A stretch of 37,763 nucleotides of DNA from Mnemiopsis leidyi (taxonomy: Eukaryota > Ctenophora > Tentaculata > Lobata > Bolinopsidae). The translations under genes and the position numbers were made by a program. Shown in pieces: positions 1-11,408 of the stretch. Position 1 is the first letter of the stretch. The number at the start of each line of letters is the position of its first letter. The stretch is from assembly GCA_000226015.1 (NCBI GenBank), contig JH153047.1, forward strand, positions 181,993 through 219,755. The letters run 5' to 3'. The notes under the pieces are model-generated. The model saw nothing but the letters and a program-made list of their open reading frames with translations, was not told the DNA's origin and did not search any database.

Positions 1-149
1 AAGGAGGTAGCACTCTTTAAGTATAAGAGATGACTGGTTTACTCTAGAGAAGGAGGTAGCACTTCTTTAAGTATAAGAGATGACTGGTTTACTCTAGAGA
101 AGGAGGTAGCACTTCTTTAGGTATAAGAGATGACTGGTTTACTCGAAAG
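1..149. repeat. 50-bp tandem repeat, three units, cut by window edge
   Basis: A unit of about 50 bp beginning aaggaggtagcac and ending ggtttactctagag is repeated three times (about 1-49, 50-99, 100-149). A degenerate fourth unit starts at 150 (aaggagtcagc). The first copy lacks one t relative to the others. The array probably continues left of the window. No coding potential is evident. Confidence 0.9.
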
Positions 150-1329
150 AAGGAGTCAGCAAATGACGGTGAATGTTCGACGTACAATGTGAACTAATAG
201 CGGACTGCCATGCTGTATCCAGCAGCAAACAAGCCCAAAACGAAAATACAGACGAGTAATTTCAAAGTTCAACCCTTGGCTTCGATGAAGGGAGATTAAG
301 TAATTATAATGTACGTCCGCAAATACATCATGGTTTCTGCAAAATATGCAATTGACATTTAGTTGTCGATGTACAACTATATAAGCAAGGTCTCTGGCTA
401 CAAAGTGGTGTTGATTGCAGCTTCTTTACTAAAATTCTACGCCCATTTCGCGGAGTATAAGCTTATGATATGCAAGACCATATCAAAGATCATCAAAGAT
501 AACGTCTTCGAAAAGCACAAAGATCAAAGTGCTAGAATAATGTGAGCAATTCTATCAGCTCGTCATTAACAATGCACTTCTTTGCGAAAAAACAAATACG
601 GCAAACTTAAACACCAAATACGTAGGCTCTGGTGTTGAACACAGTTCAAAAAGCTTCACTGAAGTACACAGTGAGGTACAAACTGTAGACACAAGGGTTA
701 ATAAAGATTACTACATTCAATTTGCACCATTAATTATAATTATAGCACTAAAGTAGCAGTTAATTAATGCAAAGTGATGGGCTACCACGGCATAGGAAGG
801 ACAAGCATGGCAGATACAATATAAAAGTTGCGAGAATTACCGTAGACCGACAGACCAAGACCGATCCTTCTAAATCATTCACCATCAATGTTTTTGTTCC
901 TTTGTTGGTTCAATTAACCCGCTAACCAATAACAACACCGGAAATAATGAAACCGGCCAATCGGGGAGAAGGAAATCGTCCGCTGGCCAATGAGTGTGGA
1001 CCAAGAAATCACGAATAAAATTAGACCAACGCTTTGGCCTGCAACTGAGTGTATTCCCACCAATTATATAGATTTTGTAACCTTCCTCCGGAACGACACG
1101 GTAAAAAAGTAAGCTCTGACAACATCTGTCATCCACTGAGATCACGCCGTCAGTAGTACTACTACATACACTTTATATCAGTTGTTTACGGGGATAAAAA
1201 GTCGATATCTATCTCTCCTACCCCGGCTCTGAGCTCAACTTATCAAGTTTAACAGTTCTCGCCCGACGTTGTCTTAAAGAAACGTTAAACAGGTAGAGTA
1301 GTGAGGGTTCGGGGCAGGCTGGGTGAGGA
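150..1329. other. non-coding stretch downstream of the 1330 stop codon
   Basis: AT-rich sequence. The stretch just left of 1330 is the expected 3' untranslated region of the minus-strand terminal exon. An open minus-strand frame at 885-1145 (86 codons) has no recognisable domain and no clear splice context, so it is not called a gene. Nothing else is supportable here. Confidence 0.4.
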
Positions 1330-1425
1330 TTAGTCGGGTTTCTGGGAAGCTTGTTTAAGCAGCAAGTTAGAGAGGGTAGCGAGCTTCCTCAGCTCGTTTT
1401 CCAGTGACCATTCGGAGTTGGGGAA
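1330..1425 (-). CDS. terminal coding exon with amphipathic C-terminal helix
   Basis: On the minus strand an open frame ends at a TAA at 1330-1332 and encodes a tail containing NSEWSLENELRKLATLSNLL and then KQASQKPD. The codons are C-rich at third positions against an AT-rich background, which argues for real coding. The LENELRKLATLSNLL stretch should form an amphipathic helix or short coiled coil. The acceptor is uncertain: the one adopted (CCCCACAAG before TTC CCC) is phase 0 with a poor pyrimidine tract; another AG lies further upstream and keeps the frame open to about 1490. A phase-0 acceptor would join directly to the donor of exon 4523-4592 or to any of the phase-0 first exons at 5.7-20.3 kb. 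No family recognised. Confidence 0.5.
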   Translation of the reverse strand, partial: FPNSEWSLENELRKLATLSNLLLKQASQKPD

Positions 1426-4400
1426 CTTGTGGGGTATCGATTGGTGATTACAAGGAGAAACCCTTGATGGGTTTACAGTTGTTTCAAAATCGTTTGGACG
1501 TCAAGAAGCAAGGAAAATGATGACGGCTTTTGGGTTTTTGTTTTAAATAGGTTTTCATAGCACTAGCAGGTGTTGTGTGATTTTTGGTCAGATGACAACC
1601 TATGAACTTAGCACATCGCTGGAAAAAATTGACTTATGTTTCCCTAAAATTACTCTAACCTTAATCGTTTCGTCGCAAAACAGGTCTAGAAAAAATGCCA
1701 AATAATTTTCGTAGACCGATTATCTCTGTAATTGTGACGGACAAGCGTGTCAGTTGATATGAGAGATATCAACAAATCCTTGCAAGTTCGAATTCGAAAA
1801 AGGATAGACGTAATTCAGACTGTTAGCCCGATACACTTGGTTTGGTAGGAGAGCGTGGTATTTTTTATAGAATCCGGTATCTCAGTTTCTGTAAAGAAAA
1901 CTAGTTTTTGGCATGAATAATACCAAATTTCATTTATGAAAATATTCAGAGAGAGAAATGAATGGGATGTGTGAAAGGAATCACATTTAAAATTATACTA
2001 GCTGTAAATTGTAATTGTTTTCGATGTTAAATACCACTATAATACTGCCTTTTTTAAGTGTTAGAAATAGAATGATCAAATGAATGAGTTTAACGATTGG
2101 TCTCTGTCTATTGTGTATTGGCACTAAAATGTACATAGTTTCCATTTAGTAGCCCTTCTCAGCTTAGAGATTGTCCTCAAGTTTTATATTTAAGTAAATA
2201 ACGAACATTTAGTTTTTTTAAATTTAGCACTTTCGAAAAATACTGATAACAGCAATATATAAATGAACGAAAATTAGAACTGTAAAATAGGAGAAACGGT
2301 TTTACAATGAGTAAACGATTTGGAAAAACACGGAAATAGTTAATAGGTAAATAAATGTGGATAAAGAAATGTAAGAAAATATCAGTAGGTACATACTACA
2401 TACATATGTTAATCAATAGTAAAAATGAGTATTTATAATCGGTATTCAGTATCTGAAAACTCAATGGTAGATTAAAAAAGTGTCAAGAATACGTGCTTGC
2501 CATTCAGAAAATAAGACATACTATTTCATTAAGTATGTATGTGTTAAACCGTACGATCAAAACAAATTCAAGATTCTAAAGAATAAAATAGATAAAATAT
2601 GAAAAAATAAATAGTCTAAGTGAACAAATGTTTAATATTTTGAAGGACAAATAAAAATAAAAAAACAAGAAACGTGAAATGATTCCTGAACAGCCTGGGT
2701 TACCTCACACCAACACTTTAACAAGAAATGAGCCCCACCAAGTCGACCGGTCTTGAACGTGACTTATTCCACCCCAATAACGGCAAACTTCCATTTCTTA
2801 ACTCAAGCTTGAAGACCATCAAACTGCTTTGGACTTCATACTTCTTATGTGAAGCCGGCTTGGCTCGAGTCGATAAGTTTTTTTCTAATTTCTATTGCAT
2901 AACGTGACTTATACGTCGTATTGTGTCAATCTGTCAATCTGTCAAATATATCAGTCTGTTGGCAAATATTTTGTATGGTACATTTTTGCCAGTTACGAAT
3001 TTTCAAGCCATTCTTATTTATCGGTTCGTAGATTCAAATTCTAAAAACGATGACAAAGAAAAATTTTACATGTAAGTGTTGGCTGATCGAGCTTTAGTCG
3101 AAGCTCTTCACGATTATTGTGAGATGAGTCTTGAGAAGCTGACCAACGATTTAACTTAGTTTTATATATGGGCCGATGACATTAATAAAGTTAAAACTTT
3201 GGCAAAGGGAAAGTTTAACATTCGAAAACTGTTTTAGTTCCTCCTATTCGCTGACAAATCGGCCGGATGTCAAACCAATCCACTTCGCAAAGAAATGATC
3301 ATCTCTCAAATTTTCTCCCAAAGTCGTAAATTTCCTACTGGAAGATCAACTTCGTTAGTATGATCTCCCTAAAATCTAGATATCCCGTTACAAGTAACGA
3401 TGTGAAAGTGCCCCTGAAGCAATCAAGATTTCCTGATCTTCTTAGCTTCGACTTAAGCTCATTAAGATCACGTGATTCTGTCGTCATATCCAAGCAAAAT
3501 GTTTCCGGGTTCCTTCAAATTTCATGTGACGATTGAACAGATTCGTCGAACTTCCAAAATTTGTGTTATCTTAATGTCACGAATGTGACGATCACATACT
3601 TTTTTATCATGGCTGATTTCACTCCCATGTATAAAAGCTAAATACCACGTGAAAAGCTCATTTAGCCAATCAAGAAGCAGGCCAATTGTTCACTCTAATT
3701 GTTTTGTCTAGAGAGGGTCAGAAATTTTTGGAAGCGATACAGAAAATCACAAAGCAGGCTATCTGCACTCTGCAGGCTAGACTGGAATTCCTCGTATCGC
3801 AGTCTAGTTATAAAACAGTAAAAAAATTGAGGCGGCAACTCTACAAGCTACTCTTAGCATATTCGGAACAGATATTCAAATCGACATCATAAAAAAGACA
3901 TGAAAATGGCGTTAAACAGACGGAACAATAGAAATATTAGGCGGACGTCCAATAACCAATAAACGCATCCAAAATTCATGAAGCTGTCTGGAAAATAAAC
4001 GAGTTAACGATGAGAAATTCGAAAGTTAGGGAAAGTTGAACGTCGGAAATCGAGTTGTTTTATGCGGCGCAGCATTTCCGAGTCTATTATAAACGCGGCA
4101 GCGCTGGTTCATGGTTGGGAGACTTTCGTTTCCACCGAGTGATTAACCAAAATTGGGTTTATAGATCACGCCTCTTTTAATCAACCCGATTACCTAACCT
4201 AAATCAGAATTTGAAAGGCCAATGACCGTTGCTCCATGAGGCTAATCCAACTGGCATTAATTTTCCCATCAAACAAAATCAACAAAATGTCGAGTATCCA
4301 CAAAATATCCAACTTTAATAACGCCGTAATAACGGAAACTAATTCTGGACTTGTAGCAGCAACTTGTTATCGACCAGTTAATAAAACGTGTCCTGAGAGT

Positions 4401-4522
4401 CGAATTATAAGATGGGAATTTGGGAAACCTCTGAGTGCGAAATGTCTGAATCTATCCCTAAACGCACCTAACGTTGTCTGCCTTAGCGTTGTGGAACCGG
4501 GAAAAACATCGTTCTCTCTTAC
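1426..4522. other. presumed intron, AT-rich, no confident gene
   Basis: About 3.1 kb of AT-rich sequence between the two candidate 3' exons. It has several good minus-strand acceptor-like sites (for example near 1905, 2291 and 3990), but none opens a phase-compatible exon ending in a good donor. A 59-codon ATG frame on the plus strand at about 2729-2908, and a plus-strand frame with stops around 3090-3350, may be decayed element fragments; no domain was recognised. Confidence 0.35.
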
Positions 4523-4592
4523 CATGAGGAATCGGTCGAAGATAGTGAACATGGCGAAGAGGAGGGTGTCGAGGGAGAGCGGGAAAACGTAA
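4523..4592 (-). CDS. candidate internal exon encoding a membrane segment
   Basis: A strong minus-strand acceptor (CTTATTTCTCAG) opens a 70-bp exon closed by a strong donor (CTCATG before GTAAGAG). Read with a phase-2 acceptor it encodes YVFPLSLDTLLF followed by AMFTIFDRFLM, a hydrophobic segment suited to one membrane helix, with C-rich third positions. It leaves in phase 0, matching the acceptor preferred for 1330-1425. The upstream first exons all leave in phase 0, so at least one more exon (phase 0 in, phase 2 out) would be needed between 4592 and 5716. I could not find it convincingly. Read in phase 0 the exon instead gives a Pro/His/Arg-rich, non-membrane peptide. The plus-strand frame over the same bases is treated as a shadow. 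Confidence 0.45.
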
Positions 4593-5715
4593 CTGAGAAA
4601 TAAGACAGACAGGGCTGTTGAGGAGGTATAGTCACACGTGCAGCAGGCAGATTGAAATGGAGCTGCGAGGATTGACGCACACTTGTGCCGCATAATATAT
4701 GATGTGTTTATTAAGCGGTACTGCGGCTCGATTAATTAATTAGTAAACGGTTCGTGGCAGTTACTTGCTCGGACCCTGGTTAACGGAAGGGTTCAGAGTA
4801 AGCGGACAAGACATCGATGAACCAGGAGGGCAGCAGAAGTAAATATCATGAGCTTATGAGCATGACAGACATATTCGAAATAAAGTGGGTTGTTCTTAGC
4901 ACGAATCACAGGCGGTTGATGTTGTTGGCTTGGCTTGAGGTGGCCGGTAGATTTTTGGGGCTCCTGATTTTGGGCCCTAGATAATTGGATCAACGAAATA
5001 TTGAAGATCCAGATTTAGATGGCAACGTTGAAAATTCAGCTAGCGAGGAAATGAGAAGATTTTGTCAAAATATTCAATCTTATTATTGATCTATATGTCC
5101 ACAAGGCACAATTTATCTTATTCCAAATTAGATATCAAAGACCGACCAAAACGTCTGAGCAGCTGAGCTGATGAACGGAGTTGTGTTTCTGCAAAAACAT
5201 ATCACGTCGAGAAAGAACAAGAGTTAAACTACCTGGGAAGAGCTTTGATGAAATATCAACACCACTTACTGAGTTAGAGGAGAAATTTAATCACAAAACT
5301 CTGATACAGTTGACAGATTTTCTTTTTCGGGGGTTTTTGTCGGCCCAGAGAATCCTCAGGTAGAAACTTTACAAGCACAATTATCATTATCACATAATTG
5401 CGATATAATGCAGATAATCAATTGTACTGAATTAAGATAATTTACTTGTTAATTAGTTAAAAGAGAATATCAATCATAGGACGTACATGCAGATTTAGGA
5501 CCGAAAAATGTTGCATTTCTTTCTAACAGTTTTAGTCATGATATGTATCTAGACCGCAAATAAACTGATAATAAAAATTGTGGAGAACTTAATATTTCAC
5601 TAAAATCAAACTGTTTAAGGTCACGGGAAAAGTGCTGTGCAGGACATCAGGTTTTTTCTCATGATTAAAACAAAGTGGGTACAAAGAAAGCCCCCGGACA
5701 AACCAATATACTCAC
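4593..5715. other. presumed intron left of the 5.7 kb exon
   Basis: Contains several good minus-strand acceptors (near 5062, 5193 and 5272), but no exon with both the right phase and a good donor. The open frame at 4793-4993 has no domain. The missing exon linking the phase-0 first exons to the phase-2 acceptor at 4592 would have to lie here if they form one transcript. Confidence 0.35.
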
Positions 5716-6423
5716 GTTATAAGCAGCGTCCTTGCTACTCCTCTCCCCCAATATCCTATGCGCTACATTCTCCAAGGTGTGGTTAATCTGGATGGAGTAC
5801 CTCTTCATGTGTCCCACAACCCCCTGCTCAGGAGGTCTCGCCGGCTCGGACCCCTTCCTCAGACTGTGAAAAGTTGGGGTATCAATACTGAAACCGTTGT
5901 CGTTCTCACATTGTCTCCCGATGTTGGGGGTGGAAGTGGCGTGTCTCTTGACCCTCATCCCATAGGGCTCGCAGGTGGCAGCTCCATTGTGAAGGACAGT
6001 CTCTTCCAGGATGGTGCCATCACACGGCTTGAAGTTGCAAAACTGCTTCCCCAGGGAAACCTTGTGTTTCATCTTGACGGGCCGAGTAGGCCGAGTGTAC
6101 CTCCCTGTGGGACTCTGCTCGGGGTTGGAGAAGGTCCTGGTGACGAGATCTCGGTCAGGAACACTCAGATGTCCGGAGAGGGCAGGGTCGGAGAACGAGT
6201 TGTTGGCACAACTCAGTGGGTCGGAGAATGTGTGGTTGGCGATAGGAGCGGACATTGGGACGGGCTTGACCCCGTTTGTCTGATCCCGTCCCAACTCCAA
6301 TGTCAGGTCTGCCGCGTCATGGGAGATAAAGTCGGTACTCCGAGCTCGGTTTTGCAGGACAGTGAGGATGGTTGGAGGTAGTTGCACCACGTCCGGACAT
6401 GATCCGCGTCTAAAAGTACTCAT
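5716..6423 (-). CDS. first exon, 236-residue Ser/Pro/Arg-rich cytosolic N-terminus
   Basis: Open from an ATG at 6423 to a strong donor (TATAAC before GTGAGT), phase 0. The ATG context CACCATGA is near ideal, and an in-frame TAA lies eight codons upstream, so an upstream coding exon could only join through the CTCCAG at 6429 in phase 1, which no neighbouring donor fits. No signal peptide or membrane segment. Features: RRGSCP at residues 5-10 and RKGSEP at 189-194 (both fit the R-x-x-S-x-P type of 14-3-3 site), RHATSTP near 160, and a short repeat FSDP/FSDP/FSNP at 66, 77 and 98. The end KRYSIQINHTLENV...DAAYN resembles the end of the 9.7 kb exon (SIGLTIDEN...DAATHYQ). No known family recognised. 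This is the leftmost member of the exon cluster. Confidence 0.65.
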
Positions 6424-7194
6424 GGTGTCTGGAGCACTTTTACTTTAAGTCTGTAGTTTCTGATCTTGGAAATCTTGATACCTGATAATCTTTACTCGTG
6501 GTTGAACTTAGAGACGTTTCTGTTAAACTTCAAGATGTTTCTCTACACTCACGGTACTCATTGCTGGTTATTGCATCTTCTTTCTTACATGGTCACTCGA
6601 CACCTTATAAGAATCGATTTAAACCGAATAGAAATATTAGTAAAGAGACAAAGGGTGGGACTACGCAATATTATCTGTCTGTCGATGGGGTGCACAGTTC
6701 GCTATAATCATGATAATGGTCTACATTTAAAAGGCGAACGCTTGTACAGTTCTCTACAATGGCCAACAAATGAAAGGCGGGGCAAATGGTCGAGCGTACA
6801 TTGTCAAGCGTGGAGCAGCAACTGTTACCCCTGCAAACCAACTTTGTGGCGGAGCCGGCAGTTCAGTAATTGCGGAGGAGCTCACACAGCAAGTATGGTG
6901 ATCCCTCTAAGCGCTGTACGAGTCAAATAACAATTTAGACGGTGTTTGAGCAGGCAGCTGATTTGTATAATATGTAATTGTAAGTCTAATTACCCTGCTG
7001 AGGTGAACAGTTGCGGTTTAAAAGGAGGGTGTCCGCCAAGGGCGAACCATGAGGACGGACCCGCGAAATAAGGAGGTAGGAGGAGAACACCAGGATATTA
7101 TCTTGATCTCGTTAAGAGTGTCTTGTGCCAGTCACGTGATAAAAATCGTTTATCGTTTACAGTTATCATGGTAGAATTAAGATAAAAATTGTGA
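6424..7194. other. upstream region of the 5.7 kb exon, possible promoter
   Basis: About 0.8 kb, locally GC-richer at 6680-7080, immediately upstream (minus sense) of the ATG at 6423. It holds one TCACGTGA at 7132-7139. Plus-strand open frames here (up to 154 codons) lack an ATG start or any domain and are read as chance. Promoter assignment is inference from position. Confidence 0.3.
7132..7139. promoter_or_regulatory. TCACGTGA palindromic E-box, upstream of 6423 ATG
   Basis: Perfect TCACGTGA, the extended E-box recognised by bHLH-leucine-zipper factors of the MITF/TFE, USF and MYC/MAX type. It lies about 0.7 kb upstream of the minus-strand ATG at 6423. One of five copies, all in the left 20 kb. 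Confidence 0.35.
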
Positions 7195-7398
7195 GAAGAA
7201 ATGGACGAGATAAGAAATGGACGAGATAAGAAATGGACGAGATAAGAAATGGACGAGAAAGAAATAGGAAATGGACGAGATAAGAAATGGACGAGATAAG
7301 AAATAGGCGAGATAAGAAATGGACGAGATAAGAAATGGACGAGATAAGAAATGGGCGAGATAAGAAATGGACGAGATAAGAAATGCGAGAGATAAGAG
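7195..7398. repeat. 16-bp minisatellite (gagataagaaatggac)n
   Basis: About 12 copies of a 16-bp unit gagataagaaatggac, with a few g/a substitutions and one disrupted unit near 7256-7270. The period is not a multiple of three, so the apparent repetitive minus-strand open frame over it is a by-product. Confidence 0.9.
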
Positions 7399-8096
7399 GT
7401 GAAAGAACCTGAACGTGTATGCAAAAAAACTTGTACTGTACCGAGCGTTAAACTTCTTGAGGTCAGGAGATCAAGAGAAAGTTGAAACTTTGATAGCTCG
7501 CTACTAAAGGGACGCTTCAGAGAGCCAGTAAAGTGGATTTAGGAAGGGATGCATGTTTCGGAGACTAAAAATTACAACTGAAAATTGGTTAACTAAGAAT
7601 AGGGTTTAAAACCCTAATATTGATAGGCTTTGTTATCGTACGCGTAGTAAAACATTATAAACGTAGATACTTTTGAGAAATTACAACGGTAACAGTAAAA
7701 ACCAAAGTTCCTGGCAACAGGGCGAGGAAATTAGGCTTATTTAGTCTTACTGAAGCCTGTTTAACACAATCCACAGCACGTATCCCCTTGACAGTATCTT
7801 TGCGGAGGATATAAACACGCTGCACTTTGAAGCTTGTCGCTCGAATAAGAGAGAGAGAGGGGCACAGTGAGTCTGGGTCGCTGTTGACAAGTCGGGTTTA
7901 AAACCAAGAAGCAGAACTGGCAGTCACATATCTGTTCGTTACAGTTCTTGAGCGGGAACAGACGTTAACACACACAAAGTTTGCAATGAGATTAACTCGG
8001 ACGTAATGTGGCTGTTTTGAGACTTCTTTGAGGGGTTAATATGGGCAATGCTAAAATGTTTGTTTAAGTTTTGATACATTTTCCAATTGCGATGTT

Positions 8097-8192
8097 TTTG
8101 GGGCATAGAGAAATGGGAGCAGAGAAATTGATCAGACAAATGGAGCGGAGAAATGGAGCAGAGAAATGGATCAGAGAAATGGAGCAGAGAAA
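8097..8192. repeat. short degenerate minisatellite (ggagcagagaaat)n
   Basis: About six imperfect copies of a 13-15 bp unit alternating ggagcagagaaat and ggatcagagaaat. Non-coding. Confidence 0.75.
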
Positions 8193-8867
8193 TTTATTAT
8201 CAGACTTGTAGCTGTATTCAGAAAAGAGATGAACAGATTTAGAACCGAGAGGCTCTGAAGGCTTTTGAATGTTTAACTCGAAGGGGTATAAATGCGAAAT
8301 GGAAAAATGATTGCATGCAGCCCTGTACTGTTTGGAGTTTGGAAATCAGAACTGAGGCACAACGAGAAAGTAAATAAACCGAGAAAAACAAGATATGTCA
8401 AATAATACGCGGACTTAAAATTTAGACGTTGAGCAAGCTCAACTATAACGTGTATTTATAGTATTACGGCATATTAGAGGTCCTGCGATCACTTGAGCGC
8501 TAATTGTTTAAGTTTATGTAATTTTCTAACGTAAATTTGTTGATCCGGAGCAACATTATGGACGGATAATACGTCCAATTACCGCACGTGTCAATGTGCT
8601 ACACACGTGCGTGGAGCTGCCATGGAGAATAACTTTGCGGAAGTCACAACAGCAACCCTGCTCGAGATCCCGATCTAGCTAGACCGGACTTAAGCTGGCA
8701 GCTATAAATGTAGTGTACTACGGCGTGTTAATAAAAGTTAATAAACCGAGACGAATATTATGTAGAGGAGTGAGCGGGCAGAATGAACTGGCAGGAGGAG
8801 TCAGACAGCTGTGTTGTAACGGCAATTCATTTCCATGGACACTTGCACTACAAATTGTGCGACTTAC

Positions 8868-8936
8868 TGAGGGTGATTTTAGGCTCGAATAGCCATCAAC
8901 TAGTACTATCCAACTGATGATTTTACTCAACTTCAT
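8868..8936 (-). CDS. weak candidate first exon, 23 residues
   Basis: ATG at 8936, in-frame TAA four codons upstream, open to a strong donor (CCCTCA before GTAAGT), phase 0, so it has the same layout as the longer cluster exons. The peptide starts MKLSKIISWIVLVDGYSS. The ATG has T at -3, and an exon this short with a GTAAGT can arise by chance. Confidence 0.22.
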
Positions 8937-9652
8937 TAAAAAGTTTTAACCGAATACGTTTTTAAAACACCTTTTTATTCACAACTCGAGTACCAAAGTG
9001 CACGGGATAAGATAAAACCTGGTGCTCAACGAAAATAATGCTTGAAGGGCACGAGAACAAACTGTCAAAAATGTGGATAATGGAGATCCTATCTGGATCA
9101 CCTAACATCTCCCCTTTATGTGGTCATACTCATAGCCCATTATCAAGACAAATATTATCTCCAAATTCAGAAACTAACAGACAAAGAAATACTGAAATAG
9201 CACGGCGCAATATTTAAGTGTTAGGATTAGTCGTTGTAACGTTGAGGATCTAACTGTCCATCGCATCGTGTGGCTATCTGATCGTTTTGATAATTTAGCG
9301 GAGAATGCTAGACGGAAAATGCGATGGAATTAATCTTCGACCCCAGTTAGCGATATAATGAATCATTTAAAATGACCCCTGAAAACTGCTGACATCAAAG
9401 TTGTAATAATGAGATGATACGGTGAAACAGATAACGAAGGAGCTGATTGTGGATCAGTTGACAAACGAACATCTACAGAAATCAATTTTTGTTTTTTTCA
9501 AGACAGAAAGTACATTCAACATTATATTCTACATTTCAGCATCATACTATAATAGTATAATCACGAGACAGCTTGTCAAAGATCAAGCAGCTGGAAGCGC
9601 CTAGCATACCCCCAACAACCCCAGTAGACAATGAAACAGAAACTATCAGTAC

Positions 9653-9832
9653 CTGATAGTGTGTGGCAGCATCCTCTGCGTCCTCATCATTCTCATCAAT
9701 AGTGAGACCAATCGAGGCTGATCTTAATCGCATCGGAACGGTGAACCACCTTCTATGAGAAATTCCCCATATTTCACGACCTCTCCGGCCATTGGCCTGC
9801 CTTTCAGGTGCTACCCAGGGACTACTCAGCAT
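9653..9832 (-). CDS. candidate first exon, 60 residues, Arg-rich then acidic
   Basis: Open from ATG 9832 to donor CACTATCAG before GTACTG, phase 0. A TAA sits directly before the ATG. The start context is poor (T at -3), so initiation at an internal ATG (residue 34) is possible. The peptide has a basic half with RLRSASIG (basophilic kinase-type site) followed by an acidic DENDEDAEDAA run and ends THYQ. The end pattern SIGLTIDEN...DAATHYQ echoes SIQINHTLEN...DAAYN of the 5.7 kb exon, which supports membership of the cluster. The following in-intron frame is not conserved. No known family. Confidence 0.42.
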
Positions 9833-11354
9833 TTAACTTCTCTTTAACGCTGACTGGCAGCTCCTTTAACATGAAAAAGACTTCAAATTTCGATTGCGAG
9901 TTCAGCAAAGAAGGAACTGGGTCAATCCTTTCAGAGATTAGCTAACTTTCTTAGAAAACACAACAGCTAACAAAGTTACAACATGTCACAAAGCATTGAG
10001 GCATGGGAAGCATCGTAATCTATCACAGAATGAGCCCTATATCTTTACGGGATTGGTGAAATTAAAGTGAAGACAGTGGTCAAGGTAACGAGTCAAGGTA
10101 ACGAGTCACTTTTTGTCTTAATCAAATTGCTTTTCTCCAGGAACTACATCAGAATCACTTAAATTCAGTATTGATTAGGGCTAACGACTCTTTAAATAAG
10201 TAAGGATAATTTAGTACATGAATAAAGTTAACTAATTAGAGGATATTGATAAGCTCTTGGCAGGATGACGAAATAATTACAGGATAGGTAACGAATCTGA
10301 ATGGAATTAAGATGGGAAGAATCGAAGAACGATGAGGAATGAGATGGGACAACATTAAGAAAAACATCGGCAAATGTAAAAACGAGGCTTTGAGTTTTTA
10401 GCATCTTCTCATGAGCCATAAAGAGAGTATTGAAATTTATGCAGGATGGATATTAAAGAACAGAACAATCTTGAAATCATTCCCAAATCGCTAAACTCGA
10501 GGTTTTGTTCGAATAAGAAAGTGAGTAAGAAACAGGTTACTGCTAAAACAAGCCTTTTTTGCGCAATTAAGAGCAGCATAATTATTTTCCAGAACACAGT
10601 ACGATAATTAGTGTGCCACATGAATACATCCAAAACGTTGAAGCCGTTTTGGTGGGAAAATTTGACAGTTTTAGCTAAAAACCCAGCCCAGTCGCTCGCC
10701 CGTAAAATGCTAAAAAGGATGCAGAGCCTTTTCCAGAATTTGCACGTAAATTTTGCCAGAACAGTGCATGATTATATCGGTATTCTCGCTTGTCGGTTAT
10801 TGGACTAAATACGTATGTGTTGACACTGCTTAAGCAGTGTTAAGGAAGGGATAGAGCTAAAAAGGGCTGTATTCACGGCTAACTAAATTTAACAGTGCAT
10901 AACTTATATCCTAACAAGTGCTGGCAGTGGCACTTGAGAATAACATTTATTACTTGTATACCGAAGTTAAATTAGGCTAACATGAGGAGGCATGCAAATT
11001 CAAGAGGCGGAATTTGGTCCTAACTAGACAGAAGAATTGCACTTGTGAAGGTTTTATGATAGAATGATGTTACGAAGAGTGGCTGTCCAAATGAGACCAA
11101 CGTCCTTTTGGTCATTTGTCTTGGAATATTCGTACTGTTATAGTATTACTAGCACCTCAATTTCGAAGATGTATGATGGTTTTTCTTTGATCTACAAACT
11201 TTGCCAATAAGCATGGACAATGGCTTATGGCTGAGTCATGTGTTATTCTGTAGTGGATGAGAACAAGACGACCTTTCATTTCATAATCAATTATTTCAAT
11301 CCAACCTATTTCCCTGAAAGCCATTGTTCACCGAAAAAAGTTTTGGGTGTACCC
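9833..11354. other. spacer, no confident gene
   Basis: AT-rich. A plus-strand segment at about 10141-10202 lies between a good acceptor (TTTTCTCCAG) and GTAAGG with an open frame, but nothing adjoins it and it is not called. Other short frames have no context. Confidence 0.35.
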
Positions 11355-11408
11355 TTAGATATATAGGCATGTTGCCCAACTTGAAATTAAAAAAAGCAAC
11401 CATCCCAG
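11355..11408 (-). CDS. candidate terminal exon, hydrophobic tail anchor
   Basis: A good minus-strand acceptor (TTTTATTCTCACATTGTAG) opens in phase 0 and encodes LGWLLFLISSWATCLYI, then TAA at 11355-11357. Joined to the phase-0 donor at 12043, which ends in the basic sequence SWGKRL, it would give a 160-residue protein with a C-terminal single membrane helix preceded by positive charge, typical of a tail-anchored protein. The intron would be 634 bp. It is a short T-rich segment, so coincidence is possible; if real it favours separate genes over shared 3' exons. Confidence 0.35.
   Translation of the reverse strand: MGWLLFLISSWATCLYI

Larger units (their letters stand above)
7399..9652. other. 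spacer between cluster exons
   Basis: AT-rich sequence with a short minisatellite at 8097-8192 and one weak exon candidate at 8868-8936. Between 8584 and 8612 are two CACGTG motifs within a GC-richer patch. No further gene is supportable. Confidence 0.35.

Noticed and set aside
1-149. CRISPR-like array (regular repeats at the left edge; also 27765-27876 and 33945-34430)
   Set aside because: The units are contiguous with no unique spacers; the window is eukaryotic. These are ordinary minisatellites.
885-1145. Minus-strand 86-codon frame containing EEGYKIYIIGG, reminiscent of a kelch-like strand
   Set aside because: A single loose match, no further kelch repeats, no clear splice context, and it lies downstream of a good stop codon at 1330, so probably 3' UTR or chance.
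3080-3350. Possible decayed transposon protein on the plus strand (LEKLTNDLT...DDINKVKTLAKGK with internal stops)
   Set aside because: No diagnostic reverse-transcriptase, integrase or transposase motif; the minus strand is partly open too. Not assignable.
4236-4592. Plus-strand 118-codon ATG frame
   Set aside because: Antisense to the exon 4523-4592, whose acceptor and donor are both strong. No recognisable domain.
6466-6930. Plus-strand 154-codon open frame
   Set aside because: Starts at TTG, has no domain and overlaps the upstream region of a well-supported minus-strand exon; frames of this kind occur by chance.
10141-10202. Plus-strand exon candidate between TTTTCTCCAG and GTAAGG
   Set aside because: Open frame but only about 20 codons, no compatible neighbours on the plus strand and no family.
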